Assembly: GCA_963769255.1 (NCBI GenBank)
Contig: CAVYKV010000001.1
Span: 1,240,001 to 1,304,000 of the forward strand
Origin: JAKACA01 sp963769255
GTDB taxonomy: Bacteria; Actinomycetota; Acidimicrobiia; Acidimicrobiales; Bog-793
Direction: 5' to 3'
DNA: 64,000 nt
This document shows positions 54,182-62,200 of this stretch, piece after piece. Position numbers and translations under genes: made by a program. Under the pieces are notes generated by a model. It was not told where the DNA came from and did not search any database. It saw only the letters and a program-made list of their open reading frames with translations. Every line of letters starts with the position of its first letter. Position 1 is the stretch's first letter.

Positions 54182-54480
54182 CGCGAGCAGCGATCGCGTT
54201 CCGAACGCCCGCGACAGCCGACGACCTCCCGCCGTTGTCGGGCGTGCTGGCCGAGGCGTTCATCAACGACCCCGTGTATACGTGGATGCTGCCGGCCAGT
54301 CTGCGACTGAAGTTCCGGCTACGCACGATGTTTGCGGCCGAGATGGAGCAGTACGTGCTGCGCAACGGGGGGGACCGTGTGGACAACTTCCGGGTACGAC
54401 GGCGCGGTCGCCGAGCTGCCTCCCGGAGCGTGGGAGTTTCCGAAGTCCATGACGGGAAAGGAGGCGCTGAAGTGGGTGCA
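54182..54480 (+). pseudogene. GNAT acetyltransferase, N-terminal half in inverted orientation
   Basis: The plus strand encodes FRTPATADDLPPLSGVLAEA, FINDPVYTWMLPASLRLKF and EMEQYVLRNGG. After a one-base shift in a run of seven G (54367-54373) it continues TVWTTSGYDGAVAELPPGAW, EFPKSMTGKEALKWV. This is the N-terminal half of the acetyltransferase whose C-terminal half lies on the minus strand. Flipping 54176-54475 joins EALKWV to HRLMDERHLREPRFYV in frame; TGCAC (54171-54175) and GTGCA (54476-54480) flank the segment. Confidence 0.65.
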
Positions 54481-54527
54481 GGACGATCCGCAGCTCAGTC
54501 CTCTCGACGCCCCCGGCCTTCTCGCCC

Positions 54528-55130
54528 CTACTGGCCCAGCGGTGCTCGCGGGTCGCGTCCCATGAAGGCGGCGAGGCGTTCCCAGTCGTCGGCGCCCGGT
54601 GGAGGTGGCACCTCCTCTCCGAACGGAGATCCGGGTTCCACCATGTCGCGGTATTCGGGTTTGATCATGGCCCGTGCGCCCTCGAGTGCCGTTACGGCGA
54701 CGGAGGGGTCCAACTCGTCGATCTGTCCGGTGGCCCGGGCCAGATCCCATGCGTGGGCAGCCAGCTCTGCCAGGTACATGTCGACCAGGGTGGCCCCTGT
54801 GTGCTCCTCGCCCCAGGGCATGGTGAATTTCGATGACAACCTGGAGTCGTCGTCCCATGCCTGCGCCGCGTCCTCGGCAGCGTGGCGTAGCTGACCGGGC
54901 GCGTCGGCCAGCTTCACATGGGGGGAGTCGTCTCCGGGTGGGGGTGCCTGGTCCCGGCCAAGAGCGGCCGCCCGGCGACCCGCTTCGACGATGTGGTCGA
55001 CCAGACCAGCCACGTCATACTTGCGGCATGGTGTCGGCTGGCCGAGGTCCGCAGCATCTATTCCCGACACGATCACCGCGGCGTTCTCGTAGGAATCCAA
55101 CAACTTGCTTCGTCGGTCAGGGTTGACCAC
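54528..55130 (-). CDS. TIGR03086-family protein (mycothiol maleylpyruvate isomerase-like)
   Basis: A 200-residue DinB/MDMPI-fold four-helix protein of the TIGR03086 group (QPTPCRKYDVAGLVDHIVEA; FTMPWGEEHTGATLVDMYLA; ELAAHAWDLARATGQ). The H-x(n)-H metal-binding pattern (VDHIVE and AAHAWDLA) is present. Relatives bind divalent metal and may use mycothiol as co-substrate. The GTG start at 55130 is preceded by AGGAG 7 bases upstream; an upstream in-frame ATG lacks this. Its substrate is unknown. Confidence 0.82.
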   Translation of the reverse strand: MVNPDRRSKLLDSYENAAVIVSGIDAADLGQPTPCRKYDVAGLVDHIVEAGRRAAALGRDQAPPPGDDSPHVKLADAPGQLRHAAEDAAQAWDDDSRLSSKFTMPWGEEHTGATLVDMYLAELAAHAWDLARATGQIDELDPSVAVTALEGARAMIKPEYRDMVEPGSPFGEEVPPPPGADDWERLAAFMGRDPRAPLGQ

Positions 55131-55840
55131 GCGGTTACTCCTGGCTGCGTCACGGTAACCACAACCTGCTTCGATCACCGGGGTGCCCGCGCCTAAAGGT
55201 CACGCGACGACCGACACGTGGTTCGACTTGGCACCCACGCCGAGTGCGTTCGTCGAGTGAACAATAACGTAGTAGCGCCGGCCCCCTCGCGGCTTGCGAC
55301 CGTACACCCGTGTGGCCTGTGTGCCGAGGGCGGAGCCGAACGCCCAGACGCGGCAGTTGCGACTGGTCAGGTCATTTCGATTCTGCCGTCTCGGATCTCC
55401 GTCGATTCCCCGCCCCTCCTCGTTGACAGGGGAGCACGGGCCGTCGGTTCCTGTTACTCGATCGGCGACGTGGCGGGGCGTAGGCCCGAAATGACGTGTG
55501 GGGCCAGGCGAGAAATCGCTTGCGTGTCCAACCGGCGCGGTTGTAGCGTTCGATCGCTATCAGTAGGGACGCCCCGTATCGGCAAGGGCGACTGTATACG
55601 CCGCCGCGTACGTCGCTACCCGGGTGCAGGCTTGACGCCTCTTCTGATCGATTCAGAGAGGGCTTCATGTCTCGAGATCCCTCGGGTGTGGCGCTGTACT
55701 CGGAGCATCTCCACAACCGACGGCTGCTGGGAGCTCCTCGATGGGTGCAACGTCTCCGAGGCTAGAAGCGATACAGCTTTCTTGCAGCGATCAGGCAGTC
55801 TTGCCGCGGGCGAAGAAGATCACAACGAGGGGGGCTGGGA
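55131..55840. other. Long intergenic stretch, no recognisable gene
   Basis: About 700 bases with noticeably lower GC than the surroundings. A plus-strand frame of about 208 codons (55218-55844) is open but shows no domain, no RBS and irregular codon use. I take it as non-coding. No RNA gene was recognised. Confidence 0.4.
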
Positions 55841-56176
55841 GTGAAACAACAGCAAGGGTTCTTTGCAGCGTCGTTCGACATTCCTCTTGTGAACGTCGCT
55901 ACACTGCGGCGCGTCAAGGTCATCTATGTCCTTGTCATGATCTTCACCGGCTTGCTTGTCAGAGGCGGTGTGATATCCACGGATAGGGTCACCGCCACGT
56001 TCGCCGTAGCGTCGTTGGTGGTGTTCGCGCCTTTGTACTTCGTCGGGACTGCATCATTGTGGCGCAAGGTTCTCGAGGTGCTGACAGTCGTAATCAATCG
56101 GGAAGCATCTCGCCTTCGCCGCCTCCGCGGTACCTACTGGGGCTCTGTCCCACTCAGCGGCATGAGGGAAAGTCGG
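55841..56176 (+). other. In-frame extension encoding two membrane segments
   Basis: The frame of the downstream lipoprotein is open from a GTG at 55841 (GAGGGGG upstream) and encodes two hydrophobic segments (VKVIYVLVMIFTGLLVRG and VTATFAVASLVVFAPLYFVG) followed by a basic stretch. It could be a small membrane protein gene whose stop has been lost, or the N-terminus of a longer fusion. The lipoprotein has its own RBS and signal peptide, so I keep them apart. Confidence 0.4.
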
Positions 56177-56854
56177 ATGCACCGCTTGCTGGTTGGGGCG
56201 TCGGTTCTCATGGCTGCGGTTCTTCTCGCGGCATGCGGGGGAGGCTCCTCTGGAAACGGAGTCGCCGCGAAGTCACCGTCCCAGATTGCCTCGACCGCCT
56301 TGAGCGCGATGAAGGCTGCCAAATCTGTCCACCTCCAGGGGAGTGTCACACAGAGCGGCAAGACGGTCTCCATTGATGCCTCGACATTTTCGGACGGCGA
56401 CATCGATGGCAGCTTCGTCGAAAGCGGTTCGACGATCGAGCTCATCAAACTCGGACCTACCGACTATCTCAAGACGACGGCCGCTTTTTATGAAGCCAAT
56501 GGCGCACCCTCAGCTGTCGCGGCCCTTGTGGGTGGGCGCTGGATCGAGGCGCCAGATTCCTCGTTGGGGTTCGGCAGTAAATTCGGCCTCGCAGCCTTCA
56601 GCAACTCTCTGAGCAGCAACGAGGGCAGCGTCACTGCCGGGACTACGTCGACGGTCGATGGTCAAGGGGTTGTGTCGGTTCACAGCTCTACTGGCGGCAC
56701 GCTCTACGTGGCTACGGATGGCACGCCGTACCCCGTTGAGATCGTCGGCTCGGGGGGCGCCTCAGGTACGGGCACGATCACATTTTCGCAGTGGAATCAG
56801 GCGGCTGCCCCGATCGCCCCGAAGGGAGCGCGCACGATCGCCAGCTTCGGCTGA
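56177..56854 (+). CDS. LppX/LprG-like lipoprotein
   Basis: A 225-residue lipoprotein with signal peptide and lipobox (GASVLMAAVLLAACGGGSSG). The mature part (IASTALSAMKAAKSVHLQGS; VSIDASTFSDGDIDGSF; TDYLKTTAAFYE; ARTIASF end) resembles the LppX/LprAFG-type or DUF-like beta-sheet lipoproteins of actinomycetes that carry lipids or sense stress. The start is chosen at ATG 56177 because AGGGAA lies 8 bases before it and the signal peptide starts there. The possible longer form from 55841 is described separately. Confidence 0.7.
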   Translation: MHRLLVGASVLMAAVLLAACGGGSSGNGVAAKSPSQIASTALSAMKAAKSVHLQGSVTQSGKTVSIDASTFSDGDIDGSFVESGSTIELIKLGPTDYLKTTAAFYEANGAPSAVAALVGGRWIEAPDSSLGFGSKFGLAAFSNSLSSNEGSVTAGTTSTVDGQGVVSVHSSTGGTLYVATDGTPYPVEIVGSGGASGTGTITFSQWNQAAAPIAPKGARTIASFG

Positions 56855-56990
56855 GGTTGCTGGCATTCCCCAACAACTGGCGGCGGCATTCTGGGCGGCC
56901 CGGATTGGTGTGCCCCAAGAGTCAGGTTTGCTTTCCTTGGGCGGCTCGGCGACCCTCTGCTGGACGTCGTTGGACGGTAGCGTTGGCACC

Positions 56991-57878
56991 GTGTCGGTCG
57001 TCGACCAGCCGGGCGAGGTTCGGTCGGAGAGCGGTCGACTGATCGGCTTCAGTCGGTACGGTCGACTAGGCGGCCACCCGGTGATGTTCCACGTTGGGAC
57101 CCCGGGGACACGACACCTCGGACCGAGGATGTGGCGGGTGGCCGAACGCCACGACGTCGATCTGCTCGTCCTCGACCGACCCGGGTACGGTACCTCCTCC
57201 CGATGGCCCGGGCGGCGGATCGCCGATGTCGTGGAGGACGCAGTGTTGATGGCCGATGCGTGTGGTTGGGACCACTTCGCGGTCTGGGGCGGCTCTGGGG
57301 GAGGACCCCACGCCCTGGCTTGCGCCGTACTGCTTGCGGACCGGGTTGAGCGATGCGCATCTGTCGTCGGGCCGGCCCCGTTCGAAGCTGAAGGGCTGGA
57401 TTGGTTCGAGGGGATGTCGCCGGGCAACGTCGAGGAGCTCACCCTGGCTCGGCAGGGCGAGACGGCATATCGCCCACTTGTGGAACGTCTCGCCAAACAA
57501 GCGGTTGAGGCTGTCCAGGCGGGCAGTCTGCCGCTGTCTGACGACTACGAACTCCCCGCCGCCGACGTCGCGGCTTTGAAAGAACGGCTCACCGAGCCCG
57601 GCTACCTCGAGCGGACCATCGCGGCCAACCTCCACGGTGTGGACGGCTGGATCGACGACTGCATCGCAATGACCAGACCGTGGGGCTTCGACCCGACGCA
57701 CATCACCGTTCCGGTGAGCATCTGGTATGGACCCGACGACGTGCTGTGCCCGTCAACGCACGCGGAGTGGCTACTGGCGCACATCCCCGGGTCCGAACGT
57801 CACCAGCTCCCGAGTGGCCATCTGCTTGGCGACGAGGACCTCGACGCCATCTACGAATGGCTGTTGCTCGATACGTGA
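56991..57878 (+). CDS. Alpha/beta hydrolase
   Basis: A 295-residue alpha/beta-hydrolase-fold protein. The oxyanion region is VMFHVGTPGTRHLGPRMW, the nucleophile elbow is FAVWGGSGGGPHALACAVLL (Ser in GGSGGG), the acid lies in VSIWYGPDDVLCPSTHAEWL and the catalytic His in QLPSGHLLGDEDL. The GTG start at 56991 gives the normal short N-terminus before GRLIGFSRYG; the frame continues upstream but into the lipoprotein gene region. Substrate is unknown. Confidence 0.8.
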   Translation: MSVVDQPGEVRSESGRLIGFSRYGRLGGHPVMFHVGTPGTRHLGPRMWRVAERHDVDLLVLDRPGYGTSSRWPGRRIADVVEDAVLMADACGWDHFAVWGGSGGGPHALACAVLLADRVERCASVVGPAPFEAEGLDWFEGMSPGNVEELTLARQGETAYRPLVERLAKQAVEAVQAGSLPLSDDYELPAADVAALKERLTEPGYLERTIAANLHGVDGWIDDCIAMTRPWGFDPTHITVPVSIWYGPDDVLCPSTHAEWLLAHIPGSERHQLPSGHLLGDEDLDAIYEWLLLDT

Positions 57879-58097
57879 CGGACCCATCCCGTGCTTCCCG
57901 AGCCGACGTCCCGACGACCAGAGTGTCCGGAAGCGTTGGTACCACCAGAACGGCTCACCGCTTCCCGCACCGCGAAAGGGCAGCGATCCGGTCGCCCACC
58001 GGACGCCACGTCTCTGAGACGCCTCTTCCTCGGGAGCCTCGGCGCAACTGCACCGGACCGCCGGTTTCTCGGTGGGGACGGTGGGCAGTGAAGGAGA
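57879..58097. other. Intergenic gap before the CYTH-CHAD gene
   Basis: About 220 bases with no recognisable gene, hairpin or repeat. Confidence 0.3.
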
Positions 58098-59624
58098 ATG
58101 GCTACTTCCACACGTACCCTCGAGCGAGAGATAAAGCTCGACTTCGACCTGCTCTCACCTGGGCCACAACTCGACAGCCTCCCGAAGGGTGCCCGCGTCC
58201 GACCGCTGCCCGAGGCCGAGCTCACGACCGTCTATCTCGACACACCCGACCTTCGCCTTGCTGAACGAGAGCTGTCGCTCCGGCACCGGAGCGTGGGAGG
58301 CGGCAACGATGACGGCACCTGGACACTGAAACTGCCCGGAGGCGGGCGAAGACACAGCCTGGCTCGCACGGAAGTCTCTTGGTCCGGTGGTCCCTCCGTA
58401 CCGCCGGCCGAAGCGCTCGAGATCCTCAGCGGCGTACTGCGGTTCGCCCATCTCTCGCCCATCGTCGATCTCGTCACCCAGCGACGTCGCTGGGCCATCG
58501 AGAGCAGTGCTGGCCATGCTCTGGCTGAGCTCGACGACGACACGGTAACCGTCCGTGGCGGCCCGGCGGATGGCCACCGCTTCCGCCAGCTCGAGCTCGA
58601 GATCGAGGAAGCCGACTCCTCATTCGTCGACTCCCTCACAAAGCGCCTGAAGCGCTCAGAGGGATCAAAGGGGTACGGCTCGAGCAAACTCTCGGAGGCG
58701 CTCGGGGTCGCCCGTCCGCCAGAGGCCGTCGCCCGACAATCCACGACAAGCCGTACGACCGGGCTCGCAGAGGTTGTGAGGAGAACGATCCAAGAGTCGT
58801 TCGCTCGGCTCGTGGACAACGACCTCCTCCTCCGCATCGACCTCGGTGACGCTGAGGCCTTGCACCAAGCGAGAGTGGCGACGCGACGCTTGCGGTCCGA
58901 CCTGAAGACCTTTGGCCACGTCCTCGACGCCGTCTGGGTCGATCACATGAGAACGGACCTCAAGTGGGCAGGCGCCGCCTTCGGCTCCGTGCGCGATCTC
59001 GACGTGCTGGCCGGCCGTTTCCGGCCGCTGCTGGCAGACCTACGCAGCGTCGGTCCGGAGGCGGCCGAACACGTGAACCGCCGGCTCAATGACGACGGCC
59101 GCCGTGCGCGAGAGTCGCTACGAAGGGTCATGGGGGCGACGCGGTACCTGCTCCTCGTCGACCGCCTGCACGCCGCCAGCCTTCGCCCGCCTCTCCTTGC
59201 GCGAAGGCATTTCCGAGGCTCGGTGAGCTCCCAAACGCAGAAGCGCGTGCGGCGCCCGTGGCGAGCGTTGAGGCGAGCGGTGGCGGCCGCCGGCGACGCG
59301 CCGAGCGCAGACGAGCTTCATCGCGTCCGCATTCAGGCAAAACAGCTGCGATACGCCGCCGAGGCGTCGAGCCTCATCGCCGGCAAACGAGCCGGCCGGA
59401 CAGCCTCGAGCGCCGAGCGGTTGCAGCAGGTGCTCGGGGATCACCACGACGCCATCGGTGCAGAGCAGTGGCTGCTACAGGAGGCGGCGTCGGCGAGCGC
59501 GCCGGTGGCCTTCCTGATCGGGCAGCTGTTGTCGCGTGAGCGGCGCCAGCAGGAAGAGATCGCTCACAGCTGGAGGGCGATCTACCGTCGCCTCGAGCGC
59601 CAAGCCGGCCGGTGGCCAGGATAA
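58098..59624 (+). CDS. CYTH and CHAD domain protein (triphosphatase / polyphosphate-binding)
   Basis: A 508-residue protein. The N-terminal CYTH domain (about residues 8-205) opens with TLEREIKLDFDL and shows the charged tunnel residues (TTVYLDTPDLRLAERELSLR; ELDDDTVTVRGGP; RQLELEIEEAD). The C-terminal CHAD domain (about 225-500) has the conserved His-rich helices (ALHQARVATRRLRSDLKTFG; FGSVRDLDVLAGRF; LHRVRIQAKQLRYAAEASSL; LQQVLGDHHDAIGAEQWL). Family members hydrolyse inorganic triphosphate, and CHAD domains bind polyphosphate granules. AAGGAGA lies directly before the ATG. Confidence 0.9.
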   Translation: MATSTRTLEREIKLDFDLLSPGPQLDSLPKGARVRPLPEAELTTVYLDTPDLRLAERELSLRHRSVGGGNDDGTWTLKLPGGGRRHSLARTEVSWSGGPSVPPAEALEILSGVLRFAHLSPIVDLVTQRRRWAIESSAGHALAELDDDTVTVRGGPADGHRFRQLELEIEEADSSFVDSLTKRLKRSEGSKGYGSSKLSEALGVARPPEAVARQSTTSRTTGLAEVVRRTIQESFARLVDNDLLLRIDLGDAEALHQARVATRRLRSDLKTFGHVLDAVWVDHMRTDLKWAGAAFGSVRDLDVLAGRFRPLLADLRSVGPEAAEHVNRRLNDDGRRARESLRRVMGATRYLLLVDRLHAASLRPPLLARRHFRGSVSSQTQKRVRRPWRALRRAVAAAGDAPSADELHRVRIQAKQLRYAAEASSLIAGKRAGRTASSAERLQQVLGDHHDAIGAEQWLLQEAASASAPVAFLIGQLLSRERRQQEEIAHSWRAIYRRLERQAGRWPG

Positions 59625-60116
59625 AGGGACCGGGTTCGGGAGGTGATGCGGCGTCCTCAGGGATCGTTCCGCCGGGCGACGGCGCCGGCTACGTGGGAGC
59701 TTTGCGCAGGAGTACGAGGCGCCGCCGCCAGACGAGTGCCTCGGCGCTCGAGAAGTCAGTGCGGAGCACACCAGTCTCGAACGCCATCCTCAGGCGCTCC
59801 CCGAGCGAGACGGGACCAGTCGCGTCGCGATGCTGTCGAGCAGAACGCCGAGCAGTCGACTGCGTTCGAAATCCGCCGACACGGGTATACGCCGCGTGAC
59901 GGTGATCGGCTACACGTTGATGTGCGAGCAGACAGGACCGAAAGAGCTGATTCGCCATGTCCAGCTGGCCAAGGCGGCCGGTAGCTCGGTCCGGCGCTTG
60001 CTTCCTAAGGAGACGTCGGACTCGACGGCTCGAACGCACGCCGGGCCACGAGGCAACAGCCGAACCACTACATGGCTCGCCTGAGAGCAATCGACGCACG
60101 ACGAAAGGAGAAACCG
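59625..60116. other. Intergenic region, no recognised gene
   Basis: About 490 bases. A minus-strand frame (59689-60099) contains SLGERLRMAFETGVLRTDFS near its end, but I cannot link it to a family. No hairpin with a T-tract was found. It presumably holds the promoter of the PfpI-type gene. Confidence 0.35.
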
Positions 60117-60677
60117 GTGACCGCCGAACTGCAGAACAGGACGATTGCTTTTGTCACCTCGAATGAGGGCGTCGAGCAAGCCGAGCTCGTCGGCCCGTGG
60201 GAGGCGGTGGCCGAAGCAGGTGGACGAGCGGTTCTCGTCGCCACGAACCCCGGGAAGGTGCAGGCCTTCAACCATCTCGATGTCGGTGACACCTTCGAGG
60301 TCGGCCGTCTCACCGCGGACGTTTCCGTTGACGAATTCGAGGGTTTGGTGCTACCGGGAGGCGTCGCGAACGCCGACCAGCTGCGGACCGATGAGGCCGC
60401 CGTTGCCCTCATCGCGGAGTTCTTTCGGACGCGGCGTCCCGTGGCGGCCATCTGCCATGCTCCGTGGTCAATTATCGAGGCCGGGCATGCCCGAGGTCGA
60501 ACCATGACGTCCTGGCCGAGCCTCCAGACCGACATCCGGAACGCTGGGGGCAGCTGGGTGGACGAGGAGGTGCACATCTGCACCGGGCAGAACGTGTTGG
60601 TGACGAGCCGCAAGCCGGACGATATTCCGGCCTTCAACAAAGCCGCGATCGAGGCGTTCCGCTCCGGGGTGTCGTGA
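60117..60677 (+). CDS. PfpI/DJ-1-family glutamine amidotransferase-like protein
   Basis: A 186-residue type 1 protein of the PfpI/YhbO group, which act as glyoxalase III, deglycase or protease-like stress proteins. The nucleophilic Cys sits in VAAICHAPWSIIEAG, with the supporting Glu in VEQAELVGPWEAV and the pocket GLVLPGGVANADQLR. The GTG start at 60117 is set by AAAGGAG (60104-60110); an upstream ATG at 60072 has no RBS. It is convergent with the phosphatase gene. Confidence 0.87.
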   Translation: MTAELQNRTIAFVTSNEGVEQAELVGPWEAVAEAGGRAVLVATNPGKVQAFNHLDVGDTFEVGRLTADVSVDEFEGLVLPGGVANADQLRTDEAAVALIAEFFRTRRPVAAICHAPWSIIEAGHARGRTMTSWPSLQTDIRNAGGSWVDEEVHICTGQNVLVTSRKPDDIPAFNKAAIEAFRSGVS

Positions 60678-60780
60678 CGTAGCCCGATCATGCTGGAAGT
60701 CGCCCGGCGACCGCTGGCGATTCCTGGAAGGTTCCATGGTCCGCACCGACTGAGCGGCCGGGTCAGCAGGGAGATCCCCG

Positions 60781-61995
60781 TCAATCAACTTGGGACTGCC
60801 CACTCCAGCAGAGGAGGAGGAGCGAGGCGTCGTCTCTCAGCTCCTGAGCGTTGTGCGAGAGCACCTCGTCGACGAGCCGTCGCAAGACCTCGTCCGGCTC
60901 GAGGGCCGACGCGGCGTGATGCTCCAAGCGCTCGGCCAGCCGTTGCACCCCGAACTCCTCGCCGGCGGCCGAGCGGCCCTCCACAACCCCGTCGGTGAAG
61001 AACAAGACTGAGTCCCCGGGCTCGAGCTGATCTGTTGCCACCTCGCGACACTCGCCACCGAGCCCGAGCGGGAGCGACGGGACGCAGGCGAGCTGACCGA
61101 CGACATGGTTCTGTCTGAGCAAAAGGGGGGTGGGATGGCCGGCGGTCGTCCACTCCAGCAGGCCGTCGGCCAACCGGAGGCGCGCGAGAGCGGCCGTCAC
61201 AAAGGCCTCTCCCGCGTACTGGCTCGCCACCGCCTCGTTGACGGCGGTATACACGGATGCAAGGGCCTCGCCGGCTCTGCGGGCGTGGCGGTAGGCGCCC
61301 ACAGCGAGGGTGGTCATGAGGGTCGAATGCACGCCGTGACCCATCCCGTCGAAGAGCCCGGCGTGCATGTGTTCATCGTTCAATGCGTAGTCGAAGGCGT
61401 CCCCGGCGACCTCGTAGGCCGGCTCGAGCCGCCCGCAGGCGAGCGCGCGGACGCTTCTCACGGTGAGGGGCGGCAGGAGGTCCCACTGCATCCCGGCAGC
61501 CAGCGACATGGACTGGCGACGACGACGTAGATGGAACAGGTCCGTCGTGCGAGCGAAGCTGCGCACCAGGAGGCCGGCGAAGCGGCCCAGCCGGACGCAG
61601 TCGGCGAGCACCTCCTCCGTCGCTTCTGCGACGGTCAGGGCGACGACACCGGTCCGCTCCCCCCGCTCGACGAGTGGCACCCACACCCGGACCGAGTCGT
61701 CGCGCTGCGTCGTGACCGGTTCGCCCGTCCGAAATGCCCGGCCGGCCATCGTGGTCGCCACGTCGACGCTCGCGATGCCCTCCTCGTCACGGCTAGGGGG
61801 CGTCGCCGGTCGCAGGCTCACCGCCTGGAAGTCGGAAACGTAGACGCGCAGGTCGCGGGCGCGGAGCGGCTCGGCGGCGACAGCGAGCACGTCGAGCAGC
61901 TCGGCGGCGGAGAAGTCCGGCAGGGAGTCGAGCGCTGCAGCGTAGTCAGGGGAACTCACACCCGCAGTCTGCTTCTCGTCTGCGGGAATCGCCAT
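60781..61995 (-). CDS. GAF-SpoIIE (PP2C-type) serine phosphatase
   Basis: A 404-residue regulator. An N-terminal GAF-like sensor (about residues 35-150: LRARDLRVYVSDFQAVSLRP; RVWVPLVERGERTGVVALTV) precedes a SpoIIE/RsbU-type PP2C domain. Metal-binding residues are seen in YEVAGDAFDYALND, GLFDGMGHGVHS, TAGHPTPLLL, LFFTDGVVEGRS and LRDDASLLLL. Such enzymes dephosphorylate anti-sigma-factor antagonists in partner-switching. The ATG at 61995 precedes the first conserved residues; the frame upstream is not conserved. No anti-sigma partner gene is in this part of the window. Confidence 0.86.
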   Translation of the reverse strand: MAIPADEKQTAGVSSPDYAAALDSLPDFSAAELLDVLAVAAEPLRARDLRVYVSDFQAVSLRPATPPSRDEEGIASVDVATTMAGRAFRTGEPVTTQRDDSVRVWVPLVERGERTGVVALTVAEATEEVLADCVRLGRFAGLLVRSFARTTDLFHLRRRRQSMSLAAGMQWDLLPPLTVRSVRALACGRLEPAYEVAGDAFDYALNDEHMHAGLFDGMGHGVHSTLMTTLAVGAYRHARRAGEALASVYTAVNEAVASQYAGEAFVTAALARLRLADGLLEWTTAGHPTPLLLRQNHVVGQLACVPSLPLGLGGECREVATDQLEPGDSVLFFTDGVVEGRSAAGEEFGVQRLAERLEHHAASALEPDEVLRRLVDEVLSHNAQELRDDASLLLLCWSGQSQVD

Positions 61996-62200
61996 CCGCT
62001 TCAGGAGCCGGCTTGCCGGACACCGTCCAAGACGCCCAGTGCGGTCGATGCCAGGAGCTGGGCGGGCTACGGCCCGGGCACCGCCCCGCGCTCGTTCACC
62101 GTCGAGCAACCCGAGGTCAGAGTCCCGTTGTCCGCTTCAAAATTCAGCTGTTTGCCCGGGCGGCGCAGCCAGTGTTACTCACCGGCTGCGCCGCCGCCGA
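61996..62200. other. Gap between phosphatase and terminal propeller gene
   Basis: About 200 bases between two minus-strand genes. I recognise no hairpin, promoter or gene. Confidence 0.3.

Noticed and set aside
54319..54858. Minus-strand frame of 179 codons over the acetyltransferase N-terminal half
   Set aside because: It is antisense to the GNAT-like frame and to the TIGR03086 gene frame, with no motif.
55218..55844. Plus-strand open frame of 208 codons in the lower-GC gap
   Set aside because: No RBS, domain, signal peptide or coherent codon use; kept as non-coding.
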